A stretch of 64,000 nucleotides of DNA, taken from positions 35,713,086 to 35,777,085 of the forward strand of contig ML661885.1 in the NCBI GenBank assembly GCA_007570785.1, given 5' to 3'. Position 1 is the stretch's first letter, and each line of letters opens with the position of its first letter. The notes beneath the pieces were generated by a model. It saw nothing but the letters and a program-made list of their open reading frames with translations. It did no database searches and was not told the origin of the DNA. Shown here piece after piece: positions 12,075-23,907 of this stretch. The position numbers and the translations under genes were made by a program. This stretch comes from Antilocapra americana (taxonomy: Eukaryota; Chordata; Mammalia; Artiodactyla; Antilocapridae).

Positions 12075-12418
12075 GAAAGCTAAGACCAGCAGAATGAAGT
12101 TTCTACTGAGATGCAGTTTACTTTCTTTGACCACATTAACTATTTTCATTTGAATGAATTTTAGATGCTCCTGTAGATCTGAAAATTGAGTGTTTCAGCT
12201 CCTGGTGGCTTTGTTGATTTGGGTTTCTGTCTGTGTTTAGTGTTCCTGTCAATTTTCTATGGATGTGAAATTTAAGGAATCTAAACAGATGTTTTCTGTG
12301 GCTTTCAGATGCAGTGGTATGTTTAATGTCTCCAGATTTAAACCAACAGGATTTTCTACATGCTAATCTATATGAATGGTATATTGATATAAACACCAAT
12401 AAAATTATGGAAAGTGTT

Positions 12419-12640
12419 GGGCTTTCCCAGTGGCTCAGTGGTAAAGATTCTGCTTGCCAATTCAGGAGCCACAAGAGATGCACGTTGGATCCCTGGGTCA
12501 GGAAGATCTCCTGAAGGAGGAGATGGCAACCCATTCCATCTGGGTTAATTATCTGGGATAATCCCATGGACAGAGGAGCCTGGTGGGCTACCCATGGGGT
12601 TGCAAAGAGTTGGACATGATTGAGCGACTGAGCACACATG
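12419..12640 (+). mobile_element. Bov-tA SINE
   Basis: Starts GGGCTTTCCCAGTGGCTCAG. Part of the B box is changed (GTTGGATCC) and a short insertion (GGGTTAATTATCTGGGATAA) interrupts the body. Confidence 0.93.
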
Positions 12641-12829
12641 TAAGTTGGGTGCATGTGTGGAAATGTCATATATATTTACTTGATAAAATTTTTATAACTT
12701 TCTTTTCACAATAATTCAAGAATAAATGATCCTGGTCTAAGGGGTTATATGCTAATAATGAGGCATTGCTTGCACCCAAAATCCTGAAAATTTATTTGTC
12801 CTCCACGCAAAGATGAACTAGAAACAGTG

Positions 12830-12905
12830 CTTGACTTGTGGGTGAGAAAATTTAGTTCTAGTCCTGACTTTATTAGTTATTGTGCGGTCTTGCAGAAGTC
12901 CTTTA
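12830..12905 (+). mobile_element. MIR fragment
   Basis: TTAGTTCTAGTCCTGACTTT followed by a GTGCGGTCTTGCAGAAGTCC segment matches the MIR central region, weakly. Confidence 0.5.
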
Positions 12906-13007
12906 GCTATATCCTATTATATAACAGGCTTTAGCTAGATACCCCTAGATTATTATCATCAAGTTGCTCACAACTTTTTATGCTTCTGTGACCAAAATGC
13001 TAATAAT

Positions 13008-13200
13008 AGGAATAATCACACATTTATTAAGTGGTTACTATGTGTTCTGCCCTGACACTGTGCTTTGCATCCATTATCTTAATTTCTCCCAAGAAAGCAG
13101 TAAGGTGGCTTTTGTTTATTCCTATTTTACTGTGAGATCCTGAAGCTTGAATTTTACATAAGCTGTTCAAGGGCCCATAGCTAGAGCGGATGTGGAAGAA
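13008..13200 (-). mobile_element. MIR SINE, antisense
   Basis: CACATTTATTAAGTGGTTAC, ACACTGTGCTTTGCATCCAT, CCTATTTTACTG and AAGGGCCCATAGCTAGAGCG follow antisense MIR order. Confidence 0.7.
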
Positions 13201-13382
13201 AAGAAGGAAGAAATGGGAGATGGGATTTTGAGCAAGGCAGTTGGGCTCTAGATTCTGAATGAAATGCTAGGTGTCACAAGTCACAGTGCTGTCTGATGTT
13301 CACTAAGTAACTACCTTGTACCTTACCTTGACTATTCAGAATCATGGATATGTCTCTGAAACAGAAATAAGATAGTTCATGC

Positions 13383-13601
13383 CCTTACCAGGTGGTGCTA
13401 GTGGTAAAGAACTCGCCTGGTGATGCGGCAGACATGAGATGTAGATTCAACCCCTGGATCGGGAAGATTCCCTGGAGGAGGGCACAGCAATCCACTCCAG
13501 TATTCTTGCCTGGAGAACCCCATGGACAGAGGAGCCTGGTGGCCTCTAGTTTATGGGGTTGCAAAGAATCGGACACGACTGAAACGACTTAGCATGCATG
13601 T
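13383..13601 (+). mobile_element. Bov-tA SINE
   Basis: Head CCAGGTGGTGCTAGTGGTAA, complete BovA body, and tail ACGACTTAGCATGCATG. Confidence 0.94.
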
Positions 13602-14411
13602 CAAGAAGATTTACATGGTGATAAGACATAACTTTAAAATGTATAACCACAATATGAAGAATAATGTTCATCTTTGTGATGTGGAAGTTATGCCAGGTTA
13701 TCTTCTAACATGACAAAGAGCTTACACTTAGTACTTACTATGTACTGAGTGCTAGTCTAAATATTTCACACCTTATTAAATATGGATGTAGCATTTTCCC
13801 AAGTTGAGTTGGATACTAAAAGGCATCAAAATTCTTTATAACCATATGACTGCACAGTACATTCACCTGGGAACTCTTCATCAACACTGTTCCTGGGTCC
13901 TGTCCCAGACCAATCAAATCAGAATCACCAGGAGTGAGGTCTGGGCTTCATTATTTTTCAGAAGCTCCCTAAAAAACTTCCTATGCCTCTAGAGTTAAGG
14001 ATCACTGGCATAAGGGTAAACTATTCGCAATTTGTACAGAGCAGAAAGAGTGGAACTCTAGCAACAAAAAAGTCTCTCTTGATAATCAAATATTTCATAG
14101 ACTTGTTCAAACAGTTCAATAGAGAGAAGTCTACTTTGAAACTCAGAAAATGACAACTGAAAATAGCTTTGAATGATAGTTGAAGAATATGGGCATGACG
14201 AGTGAAAAGGTGTAGAAAAGTGGATAAAGAAGGTAATGACTTTCATCACCCTTCAACGGCATAAACCAATTAGGAATTTAATTTGTGAATTGTATTCAGC
14301 TTTACAATGTTTAACTCTTTATTATTTGGGAGATGTGTAACTTATTATTAGAAATGATCAATAACATTGAAAAAATAAAAACCTGAAAGAGCATATCATG
14401 CAAACCAGAGC

Positions 14412-14433
14412 AAAAAAAAAAAAAAAAAAAAAA
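14412..14433 (+). repeat. Poly(A) run
   Basis: Twenty-two A residues without a recognisable retroelement body to the left. Confidence 0.85.
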
Positions 14434-15892
14434 TCAGATTCCTACTGCCTGGGCATGAAGTCTTTATCAAATGACATCAGGCACTAAAGCAGCTGATACC
14501 TTCCTTGATTCTACCAAATGGAAAGATTATTTTAGGATTCTCTCCTTGTCTCTAGTGCTGCAAATACAGTCACTCTCCCCAGTCTCCAAATGCACACACC
14601 ACTCCCTTCACAAATAAAGGGCAAATACTTTCAAGGTTCCATAGAAAGTAATAACTACCCAGACCTTGATGTTCTTGAAAAACCATGTACTTGCTGTTCT
14701 AAGAAATGTTTATGATCAAAGTTCTTGTACAAACAGATATGGTTCCTAACAGGAAGCTTATAAATTCTTCTCATAATTGCTGTCAAAACTGCAGTGAAGT
14801 GTACTACAAGTTTTGATAATAAAGAATAAAGTCACAGTTCAAACTCGATTACATTTTGGAAATTCACGCTCCTCTTCCTAGAAGCAGTGGCCTTAAATAT
14901 CTCCCCATCCTGCCAAATTTTTCACTTGCACTTTTTATTATTTATGAAATCAGTGTCTGCACAATGTCAGGCAGACCTCTGCTGATAAACTCTAATTAAG
15001 ATTAAGACAAGCCTTTTGGAAAGGATCCCATCATTAGCAAACATGATAAACACAAAAATACTCCCTACTTGTCAACCAGGAGCAATTCAGTAACCTAACA
15101 GTATTATCTGTTGCTAGGTTACAGAGCTGACAAAGCTTCAATTATATTGTTCGGCCATACCTATAGAGTTCTGTATAAGCAAAATGTATCCAGTATAAAA
15201 GCATTTAACTTTGTCCATGCTATCTGCAATTCATGCTTCCTTACAATGGTAAAATCAGGTTAATAATTACATAGCAGGCTGAAAAATCTTTTCCATGTGT
15301 TATGTCTATACATGTGTCTTTCTAATTTATCTGTGTGATTGATAGACGCTTGCTTTGTAAAACTAAGGAAATGAGAGCAATGTGAAGCTGTAAACCTTGA
15401 GCATAACTACATCTGGGCTCATCAAGATATGGACCTAAGCTTAGCATAAAAATATACAGTAAATTGAACCAATTAAATCACATTTAGATTCTGTATTAAT
15501 ATTATCTGCCTCAGTATGTATAAGGATAAGGAACCTCAAGCAAGTAGATAGGGATGCCAGTTTGAAACTTTATTTTGAGCTTAAAAAAACCCCCAAACCC
15601 ACACACACTCACCCAACAATACAAAAGGAAATCAGTGGTTTTCAACGCTAATTTATTCTAATGGATTTTCTAAGGATATTTTAAAAGTTGAAGTTAGTAA
15701 CTTTTATTACACAGCATGAAGTCATTAAAGCTTACTTCTCTTTATTGGACTGGGAACACTAAGGGGAAAAATCAATGAAACAGTCTCCAAAAATACAGAC
15801 ATCTGACGAGAAAAAACAAAGAAAACTCATGTATGTAAAAAGAGAAAGTCTATGTGAATCAGACCTTTGAAATTTTTTACTGTGGGTGCTTT

Positions 15893-15906
15893 TGTGTGTG
15901 TGTGTG

Positions 15907-15954
<48 letters not shown>

Positions 15955-15974
15955 CATGTGTGTGTGTGCATGTG
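15893..15974. repeat. (GT)n microsatellite with CGCGCG core
   Basis: Long GT alternation interrupted by GCATG and by GCGCGCG at about 15945. Strict purine-pyrimidine alternation throughout. Confidence 0.94.
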
Positions 15975-16272
15975 ATTTTCATGGAAATTTAGAGAAAAGG
16001 TAATTACACATAAATGAACTAGCATTTTTAAATAGCTTTGGTGTAAAATATATGCTAAATTGCTACAGCATTTTGATTTTGTAAGATGTACAGTGGTATT
16101 TCCGTGTTAACCTAAAAGTCTGTTTCCTTCACGTGTGTGAAATACAAGAAGGTGGTCAAGTGATCAGAGTTCAATTAAGAAAGATTATATATTGTCCTAT
16201 AGAGTAAACCATGATCCCCTTTAGGCACACTAGCGTAAATCCGTTCTCTGGGGGAATAAATGGGCTGTTGAA

Positions 16273-16274
<2 letters not shown>

Positions 16275-16308
<34 letters not shown>

Positions 16309-16324
16309 TACACACACACACATA
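16275..16324. repeat. (CA)n microsatellite
   Basis: Two CA blocks separated by TACATA. Confidence 0.93.
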
Positions 16325-18080
16325 TACTCATTGTTTCTGGAAGCAGAAGAAACAAGGATTCTTGTTTGTCCATTAACTCCTTTTTTTACCTAAATAATTT
16401 GAAAATCCAACATGATGCTCACTTATGAAATTTAGTCTTGTCACAACTAGGAAGGGGTTGGGCAGAATAATTCCTCCAAAGCTAAATAACAGTCCCATTT
16501 CAACACTGCAGGTGTCACTACCTAGATCTCAAGGTAGGGACGTTCACACAGCACGTATATCTATACGTAGCCACGATGTTTAATACCAATTTTATAATGA
16601 ATTCTAATCCAATACTGTTGAAATTCTTGACAGTGGAGTAGTGCAAGGAACAGAGCTTATAAATTATGTGTGCCCCTTCTTTGCAGACTGCTGTGGAGGT
16701 TTCTTTGTGCATTGGCAAATACAGTAGGAATATGAGGTATTGTTTGGGTCCTCCTGCACAGCACCTGATAAAAGAATAAAGAGCTGTGACATATTCTTAA
16801 AACAATAGAGGAATTAAAGGGAAACAATGGGCCAGCTGCTTCATTAATACAATCAAAAGGGAGCCCAGCACAGAGGAGTCCAGATAATTAAGCACTTCTC
16901 TTTTAGACCTCCTTTCCAAGATAAAATTGCTTAAAAATGTATTAACTACTTCATAGTTGTTGGATAGATCTCTGCACTTGTTTATTTCTAGTTGATTAAT
17001 GCCTTTTTTCCGTATGCAGCAACATGCCAAGTCATAGTTTACAATAGTTTTTGAATAAAATAGCGTGAGGATAATTGATAAAGATCTGTACCATAACACA
17101 GCAATAAATCAAAAGCATTTTGCAAAAGGTCTTTCCTGTTTTTAAATAATCTTTAACATTTTTCATTTGTACTTATAGGCAATGCAGGGCATTTTGGGGC
17201 ATTTAACTTTCCCATGCTGGCTTTCCTGACATCTCTTTACAGAACATCCCAGCAGTTCCTGAGAGAAGGAGGGAAAAATCAGAATTGACCAGCAACTCTA
17301 GAGTGTGCCTTTGGTTTGGGGGGGCCAAAGAAGAGAAGAGATTTTGTTTTTAATTCTTCTTTGCCTTTTCCAATCAAGAGGGATGGACACATGGCAGAAT
17401 CACTTGCCAAATGCATGATTCATCCTTCATTAACTTGATTATAGAAAACAAAGAAACCAACTTTTTATGCTCTTTATATTAAAACACAATTTACAATTTA
17501 AGATAGCAAGGCTTTTCATTCTTCAGCCTTTCCTGTGATGTCAATAGAACATTTAATTGCTTAAGAACTGGCAAATTGGGAACTGAATACTGTGCTGAAT
17601 GTTGACGTGAGAATAAAACTTCACACTCTGCTTTTCTCCCAAGTATTTTTAAGTAGGCTTATGTCAATCCAACATTAAAATTACAAACTTTACTGAGTCA
17701 TGTGGTCAGTTTAAGTAAGATTCACTCTATTCTATGATTTTAGGATTTTAATTGAAAATCTCAGATACAATTAGAAAGACAAAGGCAGGGAGATAAATGA
17801 ATAGACATACTTAATGGTATTTCTGAGATTGAGAAGAAAGACTTTTGCTTTTACACATATGTTACATATGATTTAAAATTTATCAGCTGGAGTCATATTT
17901 CCAAAGACTTTCCTGGATTATGTCGATATTTTACAGGATATGAAATATCTAATTCCAGCTATGAAACCTGATTCTGACTTCAGGAGTGAGTTTCTAATTA
18001 GCTTGATAAGTTTTTCTTGCAAACCAGGAAATAAAAACATATAAGTTAATAATTAGCATGAACAAAAATGACTATTTTGT

Positions 18081-18185
18081 GCTATGCAAGTCGCTTCAGT
18101 TGTGTCTGACTCTTTGCCGCCCCAGGGACTGTAGCCCACCAGGCTCCTCTGTCCATGGGATTCTCCAGGCAAGAATACTGGAGTT
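18081..18185 (-). mobile_element. BovA monomer fragment, antisense
   Basis: AGTCGCTTCAGTTGTGTCTG followed by AGGCTCCTCTGTCCATGGGA and CAAGAATACTGGAGT. Truncated after the first BovA unit. Confidence 0.9.
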
Positions 18186-18367
18186 TTGTTTTGACTGAGC
18201 CCCAAATTTACTTTGTCAGTGTGAGAGTAAATTAGATAGACATGGGTTTGTTCACTGGCTTAAGGTCAAGTGACTCTTCTTAAGGATATATCTTTGAACA
18301 TGTCAGATGTGTCCTTACGACAGTGCAAGCAAACTAGTAAATACAGTTTTGGTGATGTGCTATTGCA

Positions 18368-18581
18368 GGCTTCCCCGGTGGCTCAGTGGTAAAGAATCCG
18401 CCTGCCAATGCAGGAGATGCTGGTTTGATCCTTGAGTCAAGAAGATCCCCTGGAGAAGGAAATGGGAACATACTCCAATATCCTTGCCTGGGAAATCCCC
18501 TGGACAGAAGAGCCTGGCAGGCTATAGTTCCTGGGGTCACAAAAGAGTCAGACATGACCTAGTAACTTAATAACAGCAACA
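18368..18581 (+). mobile_element. Bov-tA SINE with target duplication
   Basis: GGCTTCCCCGGTGGCTCAGT head and complete body. Flanks are ATGTGCTATTGCA (18355-18367) and ATGCACTATTGCA (18582-18594), a 13-base duplication with two differences. Confidence 0.95.
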
Positions 18582-18998
18582 ATGCACTATTGCAAAAATG
18601 TTAAATTGAAAGCACCCTCTCTCAGCAAGTATTTTGGAAGTGGCTTAAGAACATCATCTGTGAATTGTCATTTTAAATATTATATGCTGCATTATTTAGC
18701 ATAAATTTAACAGGTAACATTGGTTTGACAGAACTCAGAATAAAGAAACATGAACACCCTCATTAATTGAGAGGGATTATCTGTGTGACAAAGATGAAAT
18801 ACTATCATCCCATTTTATAGTCAACGAAATCAAAGCCAGCCTGGTTAAACCAGTGTGCTTCCTAAACCACCCTCCTATCAGAGTGCATTCCCTAGCCTGA
18901 ACTTGTAATCAATACCCACCAGGTCTTTTGGTTCATGGTGTGTATCCTCCCAACAGAACTTTTTTCTGTAAGAAAACGCCGCCCACTGAAATACTTAC

Positions 18999-19071
18999 CT
19001 TTCCCTTTGAAGAAGCACAGGAAGTCCCTTTCAGAAAAGTAAACAGCGTCCCTGTGTTCAGTTCCAGGTTT
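18999..19071 (-). other. Possible cryptic or alternative exon
   Basis: On the minus strand, an open 73-base segment is bounded by CCGCAGCAG on the 5' side and a perfect consensus donor, GGGAAAG|GTAAGTAT. Read from its acceptor it gives 24 codons without a stop (ending RDFLCFFKGK) and leaves one base over, which matches the phase of the acceptor at 5541. The pyrimidine tract before the acceptor is poor. The upstream frame closes with TAA within about 60 bases and has no Met. It does not match FOG2 as I know it. It could equally be chance. Confidence 0.2.
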
Positions 19072-19136
19072 CTGCTGCGGTGTGTAGGTGCAGAAAGTTT
19101 TGCTTAGTTAATAAGAAGGCACTCAACACTGCCTTG

Positions 19137-19362
19137 GGGACTTCCCAGGTGATGCTAGTGGTGGAGAACCCACCTGCCAATGCAGGAGACATAAGAGACG
19201 CAGGTTCAATTCCTGGGTCGGGAAGATCCCCTGGAGGAGGGCATGGCAACCTGCTCCAGTATTCTTGTCCGGAGAATCCCATGGACAGAGGAGCCTGGTG
19301 GGCTACAGTCCATAGGGTCACAGAGAGTCAGACACACTGAAGAGACTTAGCCTAGCACACAG
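19137..19362 (+). mobile_element. Bov-tA SINE
   Basis: GGGACTTCCCAGGTGATGCT head with complete BovA body, ending AGAGACTTAGCCTAGCACAC. Confidence 0.95.
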
Positions 19363-20519
19363 CAGTGCCTGGAATATCTTCTGAACTTATGTATTGAAGG
19401 TCATGAAACTCAGGTATCCTATCTGAGGTTTAGGCAGAGAGATGTGATGTTTTTATGGGATTTCAACAGGAAAAGATTTGCTCATGGAGTCTTTTCAGCA
19501 TCCCTGGGCTGTGTGCTCTAGTCTAAGGTGGACTGTGCCCTGATTTTGCAGGAGCTTGCCATGGTGCCATGAGGTAGCTATCAGACTGTCTGGCTGCCTG
19601 ACCATCAAGATTTTAAACAACTAGCCCACAGGTGACATTATACCCCAAAGGCGATCTGTCAAGATTCCGCCTGCTGTTGATAAACTGATTACAAAGCTGC
19701 TTAAGACTCTGCTTGTAAACAAAAGCATTTATCAACTAATAATTTGCAATAAACTGATGTAACTCCCAGCTGAGCCCCTAACTGTAATTGTCTTTACCAT
19801 CTGCCTATTAAAACACCATTCTTCATCAGCAATCAGGAGCAGAAGGGAGGAAATCTCCACCAAAATACACAACTTGCGAGTTTATGAATAATCTGAGCGC
19901 GTAGCGCACTTTCATTACGACTCCTGTGTTGGGGAGGCTTAATTTTCATTCTTGCCTAGCCTGGGAATGCTCAGAAATTAGGTGGAGGAGGAAAAAAAAA
20001 AAGAGCAGAGGAGAAAGAAAATGAAACATTGTGCCTACTGCTTTGCAAAGGAATAAATTATACAAGTTCATCATGGGAAGCTGCTTTTAATTTCGTTCTT
20101 TCCTCCTTCCAAAGCTGTGTGCAATGCCCATCACGGTTTCCTGATGAAAGCCCCCCAGCACCCAGCTGGGAATGAACCTCTCTATTCCTTTTTCAGCTTG
20201 TCCATTTCCATTATACTGCTTTGTTTTGCCTTTTCTTTTTTTTTAATTCCAGGAGGCTCATTAAACTTCTCCAGGGAGTCAGTTTAAAAGTATAGACTCC
20301 TCGGAAGGGGTGTTTTCGGGCTGCAAGGCCAGGTAGACGAAGGGGCAGAAGAGCCGAGGAGCTGGCATGGGCCCTGCGTTTGCAGTCTGGTCTGTATCAC
20401 AGATGGAGGGCTTCCCCGTTCAAGGACCACAAGCGCTCAGGGATGCTTTGCCCAAAGTCTCCTTCCAGAAGATGGTTTACAATACAGTGGGTCTGAATGG
20501 TCAAAAAAAATCCTTGTTC
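19363..20519. other. Unique tract with small CpG cluster
   Basis: No repeat recognised. At 19875-19922 five CpGs fall within about 50 bases around GAGCGCGTAGCGCAC, in an otherwise CpG-poor setting. No coding potential. Confidence 0.5.
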
Positions 20520-20523
20520 TCCG

Positions 20524-20746
20524 CCACACGTCCTCATGCATCCGTTCTCCCCCAAACTCCCCTCCCATCCAGGCTGCCACATAACGTTGAGCAGAGTTCC
20601 GTGTGCTGCACAGTAGCTCCTTGTTGGTTATCCATTGTAAATACGGCAGCATGTACATGTCCACTCCCAACTCCCTAATTGCAGTTCACCTGAAACTATC
20701 ACAGCGTTATTTGTTAATTAGCTATTCTCCAGTACAAAATAAAAAG
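20524..20746 (+). mobile_element. L1 3' end with inverted 5' part (twin-primed)
   Basis: The right part, 20684-20746, is L1 3' end in sense (TTCACCTGAAACTATCACAG ... CCAGTACAAAATAAAAAGG). The left part, 20524-20682, is L1 3' UTR in antisense (TCCTTGTTGGTTATCCATTG, CAGCATGTACATGTCC). The left border of the inverted part corresponds to L1 sequence adjoining the start of the sense part, as expected for twin priming. Confidence 0.8.
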
Positions 20747-21699
20747 GTGCTCTTAGAAGAAATCCTGTCCCTCAGGTGCTGACCAAATACATCCACAGAA
20801 GGAAGAAACTAGGAAAGGGGGTTAATTGTGTTTTTCTGGAAACCTCTCTCCGAACAGCCAAAATCATTCCATGCTTGCTCAAAGTTTATTAACTTTTAAG
20901 TATGTTTACTCTAATTTTCTCTTAAAAATATATCATTTATTAAAAAAAAACATAAAGACACACACACAAGCTGTCCTCATGTTGCTATTTTTAAATTACA
21001 CACACACTACACTTTTTTATATCTCTGCTGTCCAGAGGTTGTTCCTTTTCAAAAAATTAGTCCTTTACAGAGAACATGTTATTTCTCATTAAGAACTCAA
21101 TAAATCTACTGATAAGCTATTTATCATGATGTGCAATGACCAACTCCTATTATTAAGGTTCAAATCCTGGGGATAACAATTCATGTCAGGTTTTTTTTTA
21201 ATTATAACATAATTTAAAATAATGTTTATATTTTTTATTTCATTTTTCTAAGAGCTTTTCTGTAATTATTTTTCTTTACAACCTACTGTTAAATGTTAAA
21301 TGTAACAGAACTAATAATTGCTTCCATAGGAACAATGGAACCGGATGCTCATATAGCTAGGTGTTATTGTCCTGGTCAGGTGACAAGGTTTATGAGAAAC
21401 AGTGAATTTAATTTTCTACATGGGTTATGGAGGACCTGAAATGCCGGCAGAAGTGTGTGTTACTATGATTCTTTGAATCTCAGAGACACCAAGTATTAGA
21501 ACAAAGATTCAACATGTATTTTAAATAACACAAAAATCTTCAAAGACGCTGTGAAGTAGAATTCCTACTAGAAGTACTATTTCCTTCTTGTCCTACCTTT
21601 GAGACTTTTATCAAGATACTGAGATTCTTTGGACTCAGAGCTTTTTAAGTTAATAAATATTATATAGAGTAAGAGGGAAGGTGTCTATGTTAACTTACA

Positions 21700-21830
21700 A
21701 CGAGGAGGGCATGGGAACCCACTCCAGTATTCTTGCCTGGAGAATCCCATGGACAGAGGAGCCTGGCAGGCTGCAGTCCATAGCGTCATACAGAGTTGGA
21801 CACAGCTGAAGCGACTTAGCACACACGTAC
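21700..21830 (+). mobile_element. BovA monomer fragment
   Basis: GAGGGCATGGGAACCCACTC through GAAGCGACTTAGCACACACG. Lacks the tRNA head. Confidence 0.9.
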
Positions 21831-22317
21831 ACAATGTCTTACAAAATGAACAAAAACACTATAAAAAATTCAACTTATAATTCAATGTTAAAGATGGTTA
21901 TGATTGAACTTTTATGTTCATTAACTGCTTCCATATAACTGAAAGAAATGGTTCTATAGTGTTTGATTTGTTTTAAAATTTGTTGATTTTTTGCACTAGA
22001 TGGTTATGTTCATATCATGATTTAATTGAAACCAGGAAAAAACCTTGATAGTTATTACTTCTCGGTCTAAAATGTTCTTGATGGTCTCTTCTAAAATATG
22101 GAAACTCAGCTTATTTCTTATTTGAAGTGTTGCTGGATCTCTCTCCTAAGGCGAATTTTTGAATAATTATATAACGGATTATAATAGGATGCTTTCATGT
22201 GAAATGAAGATTATTTATAGTGCATGGATACTCTTTGATTTTCTTCACAAATCTCTGTTTTGAGGTATGTGTACCTGGTCTCCATTCGCACTCAGTTTTG
22301 GTAAGAAAATAGTTTTA

Positions 22318-22332
22318 CCAGCAGATGGCGCT
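22318..22332 (+). promoter_or_regulatory. Candidate CTCF binding site
   Basis: CCAGCAGATGGCGCT fits every position of the degenerate CTCF core CCASYAGRKGGCRSY. It lies in sequence where I recognise no repeat. Chance matches to this 15-base pattern are rare in 64 kb of AT-rich DNA. Occupancy is inferred, not shown. Confidence 0.6.
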
Positions 22333-22901
22333 CGGTGCATTCTGAGAGTCCAAGCCGAAGAAAAGATGGGCTTTATTTAATTCCATTTTATCCTAAATGT
22401 GAAGTTGCTACATCAAGCTTTATAACCCCAAAAGATTTTTTTTAACTGACTAAAAAACTCTGTGATAATTTATAGACTGTCTGATGCCCATCTACATGGC
22501 ACTGAATTCAACTCATGAGCTTGTGTCAAGATAAGAAAGCATAAAGTTGTAAGTTTCCCCAATGAAACGGGAAAAGAACCCGTGTTCCTAAAGAATAAGT
22601 ATAATGTGAACTCATCAAATGAATTTTCTGTTTAAAAGAAGACAACTGTCATTACTGTGCTTTTTTTAGCACCTCACTTTCTTAAACAAAGCACATGAAA
22701 CACTTATTTTTGAATGGGTTTAAAATCTGCAGTCATGGATGTTTTAAAGTCCTTCTATAATATAACTCTTTGAATAGATATTTGATAGTTAGGGAGACAT
22801 GTGTATTGCCTTGAATGTTATGAGGAATTATGTGTTTGTTCTAAGAAAGAAAAAAAAAACAGCTTTGAATGATAAAGGTGACTATATGTGTAAAACTAAA
22901 T

Positions 22902-23105
22902 TGCATACATACTAAGTCATGTCCAACTCTTTGTGACTCCATGGACTGTAGCCTGCCAGGCTCCTATGTCCATGAAATTTTCTAGGCAAAAATATTGGAG
23001 TGAGTTGCCATTTCCTTCTCTAGGGCATCTTCCCCACCCAGGGATTGAACCTGTGCCACCTGCACTGGCAGGCAGATTCTTTACCACTAGCGCCACCTGG
23101 GAATC
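22902..23105 (-). mobile_element. Bov-tA SINE, antisense
   Basis: ACTAAGTCATGTCCAACTCT tail side through GGGATTGAACC B box to CTAGCGCCACCTGGGA head. The head carries AGGTGGCGCT on the minus strand. Confidence 0.95.
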
Positions 23106-23687
23106 TTCATAAAATGAAATATACTTGTAGAATGTCTGTCTGAAATGATGTCCTGTTTTTCTTCTCCTTTCCTCTTGCCTGCCTTCATCCTCCTCCAACT
23201 GGGAGAAAACTGCTCTGAACTTTAGAACCTCAATTCTTAAGTTACCATTACTAGCATAATAGCCATTACTAGCAGTAATAACTAACAGTATTTTGTTTCC
23301 TCTAGTGATAAAGAATGTAAGGAATTTTATCTGAGTGTCTTCGTAAATTCCTTCTACATTCACCTTCTCCTACATCTTGCTATCTTACTATCACTGAGGG
23401 CTTTTCTTCACTTGATTTTAACTTAGCCTTCCACATGGCAAAGATACCCATGGTCAAATGACATTCTCAATCCTTGTCATTCTTAAGTGGAAGTCTTGGA
23501 TCAGAATCCCAATTAAAGAGTGGCTTTACACTGAGGCTTAAACTCTAAAGACTTTTTCAACTGTTGAATTCCTAGGCAAAATCCCATGGGGTTGCCTAAT
23601 AAACATCATATTGCATCCTACCATCGTTTGTAAGACCTGCTTAAAGTATGTATTTTTAGAATTTGTACAATCTAGCTACCACAGATA

Positions 23688-23907
23688 GGGGCTTTCTGGG
23701 TGGCTCAGTGGTAAAGAATCCACCTGCAATGTAGGAGACACGGGTTCAATTCCTTGGTCAGGAAGATCCCCTGGAGAAGGAAAGGGCAACCCACTCCAGT
23801 ATTCTTGCCTGGGAAAACCATGGACAGAGGAGCCTGGAAGGCTACATACAGCCCATGGGGTTGCAAAGAGTTGGACACAACTGAGTGGCTAAACAATGAC
23901 AACAGCA
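23688..23907 (+). mobile_element. Bov-tA SINE
   Basis: GGGGCTTTCTGGGTGGCTCA head, complete body, and a CAATGACAACAGCAA tail. Confidence 0.95.

Larger units (their letters stand above)
14434..18080. other. Mostly unique intronic tract
   Basis: No SINE or LINE recognised apart from a GT and a CA microsatellite. AT-rich, no coding potential. The density of repeats here is far below 18-28 kb, so purifying selection on embedded elements is possible but not shown. Confidence 0.6.

Noticed and set aside
15759..16393. His/Thr-rich open frames
   Set aside because: Translations of the GT and CA microsatellites.
22902..23105. tRNA gene signals (B box GGTTCGATCC and relatives) in many places
   Set aside because: All sit in tRNA-derived SINE heads (Bov-tA, CHR) without a cloverleaf; none is a functional tRNA gene.
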